This document shows, piece by piece, positions 32,250 through 38,796 of a stretch of 39,901 nucleotides of DNA (positions within the stretch are counted from its first letter, which is position 1; each line of letters starts with the position of its first letter). This stretch comes from Lysobacterales bacterium. Lineage in GTDB: Bacteria > Pseudomonadota > Gammaproteobacteria > Xanthomonadales > Xanthomonadaceae. The notes under the pieces were generated by a model. It was not told where the DNA came from. It was given only the letters and a program-made list of their open reading frames with translations, and made no database searches. A program made the position numbers and the translations under genes. The stretch covers positions 1 through 39,901 of the forward strand of contig JADKCY010000016.1 in assembly GCA_016718605.1 (NCBI GenBank). The letters are read 5' to 3'.

Positions 32250-32389
32250 ACACTGACGAGATTCAAGCCAAACTAGAGCAAGCACGGCGCGAGCGTGACT
32301 CGGCCATCGCACAAGCAAATTATCTCAGCGGATATGTCAAGGCGTTTGAGGATATGCTAGCGCCACCTGCCCAGACCGCGCAAGAATAA
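32246..32389 (+). CDS. Short helical protein, last gene of the late operon
   Basis: 47 aa (MNTDEIQAKLEQARRERDSA...), ATG overlapping the previous stop. One charged helix, then a turn and a hydrophobic helix (YLSGYVKAFEDMLAP). Ends three bases before the terminator stem at 32392. Confidence 0.45.
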   Translation: MNTDEIQAKLEQARRERDSAIAQANYLSGYVKAFEDMLAPPAQTAQE

Positions 32390-32391
32390 CA

Positions 32392-32420
32392 AAACGCCCC
32401 GGCTTATTGTCGGGGCGTTT
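32392..32420. terminator. Bidirectional terminator between convergent operons
   Basis: AAACGCCCCG (32392-32401) and CGGGGCGTTT (32411-32420) form a GC stem with A and T tails on both sides. It ends the plus-strand late genes and the minus-strand genes from 32966 inward. Confidence 0.85.
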
Positions 32421-32423
32421 GAT

Positions 32424-32606
32424 TTACTGTTGTTTCGTCGGCAGTGTAACCCGCTTTCTGATGACTGCCGTCACAAATTCGCTCTCAGTCCATCCCGCTT
32501 CGGCTAGTGCGGCGTGCCACTGCGCTTGCCGCTTGGCATGTCTTGAGGATGACTGTTCTCGGATGCGGGCGCGTTCGGCGGCGTCGGTGATGGGCTGGCG
32601 TGTCAT
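32424..32606 (-). CDS. Small basic early protein
   Basis: 60 aa. Arg/Ala/Gln-rich helices (DAAERARIREQSSSRHAKRQ) then AGWTESEFVTAVIRKRVTLP, possibly a helix-turn-helix. Stops four bases from the bidirectional terminator. Last gene of the 33012-33039 promoter unit. Function unknown. Confidence 0.45.
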   Translation of the reverse strand: MTRQPITDAAERARIREQSSSRHAKRQAQWHAALAEAGWTESEFVTAVIRKRVTLPTKQQ

Positions 32607-32630
32607 TTCGTCGTCATCCCGTGACCTATC

Positions 32631-32735
32631 TCAAAGCAAGTTGTCTTTGCCTCTTTGATTGCCCGCAAAGTCTTTCCGTTGTACTTTTATTTGCTCAATC
32701 AGATACTTGATTCTGCTATCAAGTCGTTCTGTCAT
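32631..32735 (-). CDS. Very small charged protein
   Basis: 34 aa (MTERLDSRIKYLIEQIKVQR...), a single amphipathic helix followed by a Gly/Asn/Lys tail. AGATGACAG surrounds the start; no strong ribosome site. Listed with caution because it fills the gap between two better genes. Confidence 0.35.
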   Translation of the reverse strand: MTERLDSRIKYLIEQIKVQRKDFAGNQRGKDNLL

Positions 32736-32783
32736 CTCAATCAATCCTGTGAGTTATGCCGACCATTGCGAGGCGGCTTGTCT

Positions 32784-32803
32784 ATCCGCGCAATTGCGCG
32801 GAT
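32784..32803. repeat. Perfect 20-bp palindrome
   Basis: ATCCGCGCAATTGCGCGGAT reads identically on both strands. It lies 5 bases after the stop of the 32808-32966 gene. It may be a transcript hairpin or a recognition site for a dimeric protein. Confidence 0.6.
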
Positions 32804-32807
32804 GTGA

Positions 32808-32966
32808 TTAGTCGCCGTTTGTGTAGCGGTAGTGGTTTTCTTTCGGCGTGCTTGTGTCGATTCGGGCGGCTTGCAGTTCTTCGCATACTTCGATTGCTTC
32901 AACGATTGCGTTTTCGATTTCAATTTCATCCAGGCTGCTGATTTCGCAGGTTGCGTAATCGTTCAT
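32808..32966 (-). CDS. Small acidic early protein
   Basis: 52 aa starting at ATG 32966 with AAGGA ten bases upstream. Strongly acidic helix (SSLDEIEIENAIVEAIEVCE) and a polar tail. First gene after the operator-bearing promoter at 33012-33039. A small acidic early protein can be a DNA-mimic inhibitor; that is speculation. Another frame here encodes a longer Lys-rich peptide that lacks a ribosome site. Confidence 0.5.
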   Translation of the reverse strand: MNDYATCEISSLDEIEIENAIVEAIEVCEELQAARIDTSTPKENHYRYTNGD

Positions 32967-33011
32967 TGTGTGCCGTCCTTTGTGGTGTGTCTGTCCTGCG
33001 TCTATACTCTT

Positions 33012-33039
33012 ATTATATGCGTTACCGTAACGCCGTCAA
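33012..33039 (-). promoter_or_regulatory. Early promoter with palindromic operator in its spacer
   Basis: Minus strand TTGACG (33039-33034), 16-base spacer, TATAAT (33017-33012). The spacer contains GCGTTACCGTAACGC (33019-33033), a perfect 7+1+7 palindrome lying exactly between the two boxes. GCGTTACCGT recurs at 37310-37319 by another promoter. Confidence 0.7.
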
Positions 33040-33065
33040 GAGGCAAAATGGCGAAAACGGGCCTT

Positions 33066-33077
33066 GAAACCTTAAAA
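33066..33077 (-). promoter_or_regulatory. GAAACCTTAAAA element, site 2
   Basis: GAAACCTTAAAA on the plus strand, about 27 bases upstream of the -35 of the 33012 promoter. The intervening GAGGCAAAATGGCGAAAACG parallels the sequence between site 1 and the 4083 promoter. Confidence 0.5.
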
Positions 33078-33095
33078 CTTTTAGTCACAGGCAAC

Positions 33096-33119
33096 AAAAA
33101 GCCCGTCAGGTGACGGGCT
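33096..33119 (-). terminator. Rho-independent terminator
   Basis: On the minus strand AGCCCGTCA CC TGACGGGCT is followed by TTTTTG: nine perfect pairs and a T-run, 23 bases after the stop of the 33142-33507 gene. It ends the large leftward early operon. Confidence 0.85.
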
Positions 33120-33141
33120 AGGATTGGCAACCGATGGGCGG

Positions 33142-33507
33142 CTACTTCACGGCACGAACTGACACGCTAGGCTCGCCTTCGGCCTTGAATTGCGAGATTT
33201 CGGGATGAGCGGCAGCGTACCCGTCAAGCGCTTTTGTATCCCATGACGTGCGGCCTTTGGTGTACACAAACTGCCAGCGGTCGCCCTTCTCTGTCTTTCC
33301 TTGCGACTTAACAGCCGTCTTGATTTCGGCCTCAATCGCGGTGAACTTCTCGGAAGCGGCAGTCAGACGCGGCGTAAACTCTGCGCTCACGGCGTCAAGT
33401 TCGTCTTGAACTTTCGCCATGATTTCAGCGCGGGCGCGTTCATACTCTGCGCTTTCCAAGTCGTATGCTGTTCGGAGTTCGGTGTATTGCTTGATTAGTT
33501 CTTGCAT
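33142..33507 (-). CDS. Coiled-coil protein with phage-conserved C-terminal domain
   Basis: 121 aa. Residues 1-70 form a coiled coil (YDLESAEYERARAEIMAKVQ). The end, YTKGRTSWDTKALDGYAAAH followed by PEISQF...GEPSVSVRAV, is a motif I associate with small phage proteins near recombination genes, resembling the tail of Gam-type nuclease inhibitors. That similarity is tentative. AGGAGA lies seven bases before the ATG. Last gene before the terminator at 33096. Confidence 0.55.
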   Translation of the reverse strand: MQELIKQYTELRTAYDLESAEYERARAEIMAKVQDELDAVSAEFTPRLTAASEKFTAIEAEIKTAVKSQGKTEKGDRWQFVYTKGRTSWDTKALDGYAAAHPEISQFKAEGEPSVSVRAVK

Positions 33508-33624
33508 GATTCTCCTTTTGTGTGTTAGGCGTCCAGCGGGCGGGCTGGATAATTTCGCAGTGGGGTAATCTGACCACGGTGTAGACTGTGGTGCTAACGA
33601 CTACCGCCGCCCCGGTAGGAGTTG

Positions 33625-33792
33625 CTACGGGTTGCGCTGGCCTTGCGCCTTCATCGCACACGGCTTGCAATGCGTCTTGCCGTCGATTACTACCCAGCCG
33701 ATGTTAATCGCGGCTTGCTTTGCGGCCTTGACTGTTGCGGCCATTATTCCATAGGTTGTAGAGCAAACGTCACAACGGATGTACAGGTTCAC
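33625..33792 (-). CDS. Small zinc-binding protein
   Basis: 55 aa from GTG 33792, overlapping the stop of the preceding gene (GTGA). Two cysteine pairs, CDVC (7-10) and CKPC (42-45), make a treble-clef or zinc-ribbon plausible. The middle is a basic helix (TVKAAKQAAINIGW). May bind nucleic acid. Confidence 0.5.
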   Translation of the reverse strand: MNLYIRCDVCSTTYGIMAATVKAAKQAAINIGWVVIDGKTHCKPCAMKAQGQRNP

Positions 33793-34598
33793 GGCAACAC
33801 ATCCACATGCCCATTCCGCGCAATGCGGCCCGCAACCTCTAGCCGTTGGAGTTGCGCTGCCACGGCCTGTCGGCTGTACGGTGTACCCGTTGCCCTTGCT
33901 ACGTGTTGCGCGGCTTGCGTCATGGTTGCGTCAGGGTTGCGCTTGTAGTACTCTAGGATGATGTCAGCCGTGGTAACTGGCGCATGTTCCAAAGTAGCGA
34001 TTTGAGCGGCCTCATTTGGCTGAATGGCTGGTAATGCGTTTTCGACTACAGCAGCCCTAGAATCGCTTCCTGTGTCCGTTTGTGACGATTCTAGCGCCTC
34101 GCCCTGTCCGGCGTAGTCACTCAGCGGGCCGATTTCGTCAGTTTCGGCCACTTGCGGGCCTTGTGAAGCACCTTGCGCCTCACTTGCTCCGATGTCATGG
34201 CCTACCACCTCGGAAAGCGCGAACACCACAAGGGATAGCAACCCCGTTGCTGCTAGGCTTACAACCACTTGCACGGCGTCAAGCCGTCCGATGTTGGCAC
34301 TTGTCAACTCTGTGCCAAACTTGACAAGGTAGCCTTGCGCTATGTTTGCCAATGCGCTGACGATGACAACCGCCGCAAGTGTGCCAACGTGAAAGGTTGC
34401 GTCGGCTTGCGCTCGGCGCATCTCGTCAATCCGCAATGACAAGCCGACTACGGCCAACTCGATTCCAGCGGCGGCGATATACCCAACAAACTCAGGCTTG
34501 ACGTATGACGCAAGCAATCCCCCGGTGTGCGTCCAGTTGTAGAGCAGGACGCCGACAAGCGATAGCAGGCCGATGATGATTTTACCGTTGCGTGACAT
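33789..34598 (-). CDS. Four-helix membrane protein with C-terminal winged-helix domain
   Basis: 269 aa. Four hydrophobic helices at about 5-25, 37-56, 69-92 and 104-130; a Gly/Ser/Glu-rich linker (about 135-200); then a winged-helix DNA-binding-like domain (about 205-265: TTADIILEYYKRNPDATMTQ, TGTPYSRQAVAAQLQRLEV, AGRIARNGHV). The plan resembles SpdB/DUF2637-type plasmid proteins, which join membrane helices to a helix-turn-helix. It would tether DNA to the inner membrane, perhaps for replication or partition. AAGGGG is eight bases before the ATG. Confidence 0.65.
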   Translation of the reverse strand: MSRNGKIIIGLLSLVGVLLYNWTHTGGLLASYVKPEFVGYIAAAGIELAVVGLSLRIDEMRRAQADATFHVGTLAAVVIVSALANIAQGYLVKFGTELTSANIGRLDAVQVVVSLAATGLLSLVVFALSEVVGHDIGASEAQGASQGPQVAETDEIGPLSDYAGQGEALESSQTDTGSDSRAAVVENALPAIQPNEAAQIATLEHAPVTTADIILEYYKRNPDATMTQAAQHVARATGTPYSRQAVAAQLQRLEVAGRIARNGHVDVLP

Positions 34599-34687
34599 GG
34601 TGTGTACCCCTTCTGTGGTGTGATAGTGGCTGTTATTTCGGGCTGTTAGGGCGGCTATTATGCTGTTCTGTTATCGTTTCCGGCGCG

Positions 34688-35272
34688 TTACGCTGGGGCA
34701 GTGGGGGCTAGTTCGTATTTGTTGATAGCGTCGGCCAACTGCGCTAACGTCTCATAATGCCCAACTTCGGTAACGTCTTTGGGCTTGGCGATAACCCCGA
34801 AACGCTCTACCCCAAACTTGACGGCGGCAGTCCATTCAACCGGGTTGATAACCTTCTCATTGTGGCATTTGTTCCCGGCGCGAATGGTTGTTCCATCGTT
34901 GCCGTTATATCGTATCGTGTGTTCAACGATTCGCAACAAGTCCCGCCGCTGGATACTGTCAGGGTGAGCGTCGTCAATGACATACCGCACACCGATGGCC
35001 GGGCCTTGCGCGACGGTTGCGGCCTGTGGCACCGGCTTGCTTGGCTGTACGGTCATCACGGCGTTTTCATCCAGCGTGACATCGTGCGGGCCATGCTTGG
35101 CGAGTTCGCGCAGTACAAATGTGTTGGAGTCGTTGCGGGTGGCGTAGGCCTTTGCCCGAGATTGCTCCCGGCTGATTGAGTATTTATCGCTTATGCGCTG
35201 GGTGACAATACCCAACAGCGCCAAGACGATGATAGCCACAAAGATTACAAAGACAATCGCGCTAAAGTCCAT
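34688..35272 (-). CDS. Single-pass membrane protein with a cytoplasmic helical domain
   Basis: 194 aa from ATG 35272 (GAGGCG nine bases upstream; an ATG five codons earlier overlaps the previous gene's end). N-terminal anchor FSAIVFVIFVAIIVLALLGI, a basic segment, a Pro/Ala linker (PSKPVPQAATVAQGP), then residues about 105-185 with VEWTAAVKFGVERFGVIAKP, reminiscent of small DNA-binding modules. No catalytic motif. Together with its two neighbours it makes a row of membrane-anchored proteins. Confidence 0.55.
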   Translation of the reverse strand: MDFSAIVFVIFVAIIVLALLGIVTQRISDKYSISREQSRAKAYATRNDSNTFVLRELAKHGPHDVTLDENAVMTVQPSKPVPQAATVAQGPAIGVRYVIDDAHPDSIQRRDLLRIVEHTIRYNGNDGTTIRAGNKCHNEKVINPVEWTAAVKFGVERFGVIAKPKDVTEVGHYETLAQLADAINKYELAPTAPA

Positions 35273-35288
35273 ATCGTTTCGCCTCATT

Positions 35289-35751
35289 CTATCCGCCTAG
35301 CACTACGAAGATAGCCAACAGAAAAAACGCCGCGATTAAAACAGGGGTGAAGTCAAACGGTATTACGGGCTCAACGTATGATTGGCGCGGGTGGCCGTAT
35401 GGCGTGCGCTCGGCCTGTTCTTCTCTGACGCGCTCCAACTCGTCGGACTTGCGCTTGGCTTCGCGTCCATTGTTGAAGCGATTGTCCTCGTATTCGCTTG
35501 TCAGGTATTCGCCGTGCGACTTGACGAGCCGCTCTCGCACTTCGGGCCATTCTAGCGCCTCGCGTTCTTGTTGGAAGTCTCACGGGCGGAATGTGCTTGG
35601 CGGATTCCGTCGCCTGTTTGATTCTGCGGCGCATTTCATCGAATGCGGCGTCGTGTCTGTCGCCGTGTTCAACCTTGCCGTTATCGAATCGCGTGACGCC
35701 TTCGTAAACTTCTTGTGTGTCGTTGTCAATGATGATTTTCTTTTTGCCCAT
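35289..35751 (-). pseudogene. Tail-anchored membrane protein, frameshifted
   Basis: ATG 35751 (GAGG five bases upstream) begins MGKKKIIIDNDTQEVYEGVT and reads to AKHIPPV. The rest is one base out of frame: DFQQEREALEWPEVRERLVK through a charged helix to the C-terminal membrane span FDFTPVLIAAFFLLAIFVVL. One extra base near 35577-35583 explains it. Intact length about 153 aa. The 83-aa downstream part could start independently at ATG 35540, but no ribosome site is seen. Confidence 0.6.
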
Positions 35752-35758
35752 GTCGACC

Positions 35759-36154
35759 TCAGAACGGTAAGCCGTCAAATTCGTAATACCATTTCAGCGC
35801 TTCGATGGCTTCCTCGGCGCTGTAGCAGACGAGCGCACAATAACCCTGCGATGATAACCAGTTGAGGAAGTCGGTTTGTTCGTCGCTTGGTACGTTTGGG
35901 TGTACCTTAAGTTCCAAGTAAAGCCCGTGGTACATATGCCGAGCCAGCGGCCACGACAAGTCAGGCACGCCACGCGTCACGCCTTCGCGCTTCAGGTTGA
36001 CGGCAGTCACTACGTCACGCTTGCCGCCGTTTGGTATGGCGTGAAGGTACTTCAGTTCAGGCCATTGCGAGATCATCGCATTGCGCCAGTCAATAACGGC
36101 GGCTTGCTCGGCGTGTTCTGTGCGATGTGGCGCGTGCTTGTTTACTCTAGTCAC
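35759..36154 (-). CDS. VRR-NUC domain nuclease
   Basis: 131 aa. EHAEQAAVIDWRNAMISQWP, then LHAIPNGGKR, REGVTRGVPDLSWP (Asp of the active site), GLYLELKVHPNVPSDEQTDF with E-x-K, and LVCYSAEEAIEAL. These are the successive motifs of the VRR-NUC/PD-(D/E)XK family, which cut structured DNA such as Holliday junctions or flaps in phage replication and packaging. Start overlaps the previous stop (ATGA). Confidence 0.8.
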   Translation of the reverse strand: MTRVNKHAPHRTEHAEQAAVIDWRNAMISQWPELKYLHAIPNGGKRDVVTAVNLKREGVTRGVPDLSWPLARHMYHGLYLELKVHPNVPSDEQTDFLNWLSSQGYCALVCYSAEEAIEALKWYYEFDGLPF

Positions 36155-36357
36155 TTCATCGCCTCCATCACGGCGCGGGCTTCGCGCAACAACCGACAGG
36201 CCGCGTCATGACCAATCTTAAATATCACCGACAAGTCAATCACGGTAGGCCACACACCGCACTCGTCAACCCACTGCGCGGCGAACGTGACGACCGTCTC
36301 AGTGGTGCGCGGCATGGTGCGCCAGTGGTTTACTTGCTGATAGGTTGCATTGCTCAT
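36151..36357 (-). CDS. Small helix-turn-helix-like protein
   Basis: 68 aa from ATG 36357, whose A is shared with the preceding TAA; an ATG ten codons further upstream lies inside that gene. Helix-rich end: TVIDLSVIFKIGHDAACRLL then REARAVMEAM, compatible with a helix-turn-helix. In the early operon before the VRR-NUC gene. Confidence 0.5.
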   Translation of the reverse strand: MSNATYQQVNHWRTMPRTTETVVTFAAQWVDECGVWPTVIDLSVIFKIGHDAACRLLREARAVMEAMK

Positions 36358-36848
36358 TATGCACGTTTGCCAATTCCAAAACGCCACGGGCTTTGTGCTG
36401 AGTTTTCGCGGCCTACCCGCGAACGTTTAGCGCCGGCCTGAATGTCGCGCGGCCTCATGACTTGCCGCTCGTTGCCGCCCAGCGTCACGCACTCCGCGCA
36501 ATGGCCGTTTATCAGCGGCTTGTCAATGTGACACGATAGGCATTGTCCGATAGTCATGTCAATTGAGATGCTTGCCAACGGGCTATACACTGATTGCAGT
36601 CCATCGCCTTTGTACCCATCATCGTACGACTTGTCGCGTTTCCATTCTGCCTGATGTCCTTCGCGGGCTGGCATCAACTTGACAAGCGGCTTGCTGGTTA
36701 CGCGCTTTTTATCGTGCGCTTTTTTAACGCTGGATATCCTTGCTTGGTACGCGCAGGCCTCAGAGCAATATCGCCTGCCGCTGATATTCGTGTCAAACGT
36801 TTCGCCACATCGCTTGCATTTTCGCATATCGTAACTCGTTGCAATCAT
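36357..36848 (-). CDS. Double zinc-finger protein
   Basis: 163 aa (or 156 from ATG 36827). Cysteine pairs CKRCGETF and YCSEACAYQ near the N-terminus, and CLSCHIDKP with HCAECVTLG near residue 110, suggest two zinc-binding units separated by a basic region. The C-terminus is basic (AGAKRSRVGRE). Probable nucleic-acid-binding early protein. The first ATG lies within the stem at 36846-36909, which may mask it. Confidence 0.5.
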   Translation of the reverse strand: MIATSYDMRKCKRCGETFDTNISGRRYCSEACAYQARISSVKKAHDKKRVTSKPLVKLMPAREGHQAEWKRDKSYDDGYKGDGLQSVYSPLASISIDMTIGQCLSCHIDKPLINGHCAECVTLGGNERQVMRPRDIQAGAKRSRVGRENSAQSPWRFGIGKRA

Positions 36849-36909
36849 CCAGCCCGGCGCGTTTGTGAGTCACACCCCTGCGCCTCAGTTTGTGCTACCG
36901 GGCCGGATG
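36846..36909 (-). promoter_or_regulatory. Long stem-loop ahead of the zinc-finger gene
   Basis: CATCCAGCCCGG (36846-36857) pairs with CCGGGCCGGATG (36898-36909), 12 pairs with one G-U in RNA, enclosing a 40-base loop that contains GAGGCGCAGGGG. The 3' arm on the minus strand covers the first ATG of the next gene. Possible translational control. Confidence 0.45.
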
Positions 36910-36915
36910 GATTGA

Positions 36916-37296
36916 CTATGGTTTGAGCGTGTCGGATTGCTCCAACACCACAGCGCGTATCGCTTGAATATCCGGCGCGAAGTGCTGTCCGATGTCGCCG
37001 CGTTCGCAGGCGGCATACAGTCTGTTTATTGACGCGGTTGCATTGTCGCCGTCAATGACTAGCAGTTGCGCGTTATCGCGCTCCAACTCTGCCAATTTGA
37101 CTGCCAATTCAACCGTCGCGTCGTCTGTCAACTCAAACGGCGGGATCACGTATTTGTTAAGCGCAATAACCGCCTCCAACTCTGCCACGCGCTGACGCAA
37201 GGCCGCGAGTTCGGCGCGGGCGTCATGTCCTATACACGCGCTAAACGTGCATTGTTGTTCGTGGAATAAGACTGCCTTATCTAGTGCTGTGTGCAT
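36916..37296 (-). CDS. Coiled-coil protein, unknown
   Basis: 126 aa. Residues 27-80 include helices RAELAALRQRVAELEAVIAL and VELAVKLAELERDNAQLL, probable coiled coils; two Cys residues precede them. First gene after the promoter at 37325-37354, with CGGAGGAT close upstream. No family recognised. Confidence 0.5.
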   Translation of the reverse strand: MHTALDKAVLFHEQQCTFSACIGHDARAELAALRQRVAELEAVIALNKYVIPPFELTDDATVELAVKLAELERDNAQLLVIDGDNATASINRLYAACERGDIGQHFAPDIQAIRAVVLEQSDTLKP

Positions 37297-37324
37297 CGTA
37301 TCCTCCGTGCGTTACCGTGCTGTC

Positions 37325-37354
37325 ACTATACAACAGCGCGGTGTGGAGAGTCAA
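37325..37354 (-). promoter_or_regulatory. Early promoter
   Basis: Minus strand TTGACT (37354-37349), 18-base spacer, TATAGT (37330-37325), placed immediately downstream of the inverted GAAACCTTAAAA pair at 37359-37401. GCGTTACCGT (37310-37319) lies near the start site, half of the operator palindrome seen at 33019-33033. Confidence 0.6.
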
Positions 37355-37358
37355 TACC

Positions 37359-37401
37359 GAAACCTTAAAAGATTTGCGCGAATCAAATCTTTTAAGGTTT
37401 C
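37359..37401. promoter_or_regulatory. Inverted pair of GAAACCTTAAAA elements, site 3
   Basis: 18-base perfect inverted arms (37359-37376 and 37384-37401) around CGCGAAT. Each arm begins with the GAAACCTTAAAA element found at 4119 and 33066. It lies five bases upstream of a -35 box, an activator or repressor position. Confidence 0.6.
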
Positions 37402-37413
37402 TCCAATTGCTCC

Positions 37414-37659
37414 TCAATCACACTCTGGTACAACAGCGGTGGCACGGCGTTGCCTACTCAAAAGCAATTCCGCAAAACGTTTTACAGTTCTAGGCTTTTC
37501 ACATATTCCAGATTCTGGCCTAATATCTCCGTCTGAAAACCTAATGAGTTTATCGCCGTTTTCGATTACAGGTAATAACAGTTTATATCCTAGAGCGCAT
37601 CTAGGAAACCCGCCTTGATAATTCTCCCACGCCCGACATCCTTCGCAAGATTTGATCAT
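37414..37659 (-). CDS. Cysteine-containing early protein
   Basis: 81 aa from ATG 37659, eight bases after AGGAG; two earlier in-frame ATGs are too near that site or lack one. CEGCRAWENYQGGFPRCALG with a later Cys (SGICEKPR) suggests a metal-binding or compact disulfide-like fold. Basic C-terminal helix (KRFAELLLSRQRRA). Unknown role; last gene before the element at 37359. Confidence 0.5.
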   Translation of the reverse strand: MIKSCEGCRAWENYQGGFPRCALGYKLLLPVIENGDKLIRFSDGDIRPESGICEKPRTVKRFAELLLSRQRRATAVVPECD

Positions 37660-37670
37660 GTCCATAACTC

Positions 37671-37847
37671 CTAAAATAATACCGCCGTCACGCACTCCAC
37701 AACCTCAAACGTGCTGCCAGACCAGATACGCGACGGGCCGCGCTCAATCTTGACTGGCTTCGTCGTCACGCCCAGCAACAACTCAGGCGGAATGTCAGCG
37801 GGCAGGGCGGGAGGCGTTGGCGTGTCATCACAGATTGAGATCGGCAT
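37671..37847 (-). CDS. Small protein after the helicase
   Basis: 58 aa from ATG 37847, within the last codons of the helicase gene (20-base overlap). Pro-rich start (DDTPTPPALPADIPPELLLG) then strands (KPVKIERGPSRIWSGSTFEV). Unknown; coupled to the helicase. Confidence 0.45.
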   Translation of the reverse strand: MPISICDDTPTPPALPADIPPELLLGVTTKPVKIERGPSRIWSGSTFEVVECVTAVLF

Positions 37848-38796
37848 GATTGATTTCCATGTCACTTAAACGAACGTATTGAGGCGCGAAGTTCAAAACA
37901 AACGTGTGTCCGGCTTGCGCCATGCGTTGCTTCAGCAGTCGCGCAATGAATAGGTTCTGAGTAATCTTTACCTCGCGGCCTTCGATGCTCAACACCGCGT
38001 CTTTATCCTCAGTTAGCACAGGCCGCCAAATGCCGATCAACTTGTCGGCGGTTTGTTCGATCGCGCTAGCCCACTGGCAGTCTGAAGCGGTTGGTATCTT
38101 TTCGCCGTAGTCGTCAACCTTGCGACCAGCCTGTACGCAGAATAAAATCGGCGCTCCGATGTCGATTGCCAACTCCTTAGAGCGTACAATCGCTTCGCCT
38201 ACTTGCGTGATTCTGTCGCGGGCGTTTTCAACGGGTATGATCTGGATATAGTCAAGGATAACCAGCACAGGCTTAACGCCGTAGTCAACCTCAAGCGATG
38301 CTAATGCCTTGTACACGTTGTCAACCGTCATGCGCGGCGTTTGCTTGCGGCGGCTCTGTGACTTGCCAATTAGCACAACTGGCAGGGATAGCCGCTTGAC
38401 GGATGAGCGAATCATAGCGTCAATGTCGGCACGCCCCCACGCCACATCTGACAAGTCATAGCCGCTGTTGCCGTCAATCTCGAACATTGATTCGATTTCC
38501 TCGATTGACTGCTCGAACGTGACATACACCACGCACTTATCTTTGTCGCCTGATTCTGCCAGTTGCTTTCCGATGTGTCGCGCAAGATAGGCGGCTGTGG
38601 TTGACTTGCCATGACCGGGCCGTGCGATGACGCCTACAACGTCACCGGGCCGCATGGGTATCATCACCTTGTCCATTGACGCAACTCCCCAACTAATGCC
38701 GGGGTTCGACTTGATCTTGCGGGCGTAGTCTATAAACTCAACCGCCAAGTCAGCCGGGGTATGAATGAGACTTCGATAATCGTCAGACGTTGACAT
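37828..38796 (-). CDS. DnaB-like replicative helicase
   Basis: 322 aa. RecA-like core: Walker A ARPGHGKST at 58-66, FEQS near residue 94, Walker B LVILDYIQI at 178-186, and sensor-like LFCVQAGRK near 215-223. It lacks the long DnaB N-terminal domain, like many phage helicases that take a loader from elsewhere. Hexamers unwind the fork for the Toprim primase encoded upstream. The start overlaps the initiator gene by 14 bases, giving an initiator-helicase order like the O-P pair of lambda. Confidence 0.8.
   Translation of the reverse strand: MSTSDDYRSLIHTPADLAVEFIDYARKIKSNPGISWGVASMDKVMIPMRPGDVVGVIARPGHGKSTTAAYLARHIGKQLAESGDKDKCVVYVTFEQSIEEIESMFEIDGNSGYDLSDVAWGRADIDAMIRSSVKRLSLPVVLIGKSQSRRKQTPRMTVDNVYKALASLEVDYGVKPVLVILDYIQIIPVENARDRITQVGEAIVRSKELAIDIGAPILFCVQAGRKVDDYGEKIPTASDCQWASAIEQTADKLIGIWRPVLTEDKDAVLSIEGREVKITQNLFIARLLKQRMAQAGHTFVLNFAPQYVRLSDMEINHADLNL

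Noticed and set aside
34757..35179. 140-codon plus-strand frame
   Set aside because: Opposite the membrane protein at 34688-35272, which has the better start, motif content and operon fit.
36357..36848. Transposase or TnpB zinc-finger fragment
   Set aside because: Two cysteine modules but no RuvC-like motifs; composition fits a small phage zinc protein.
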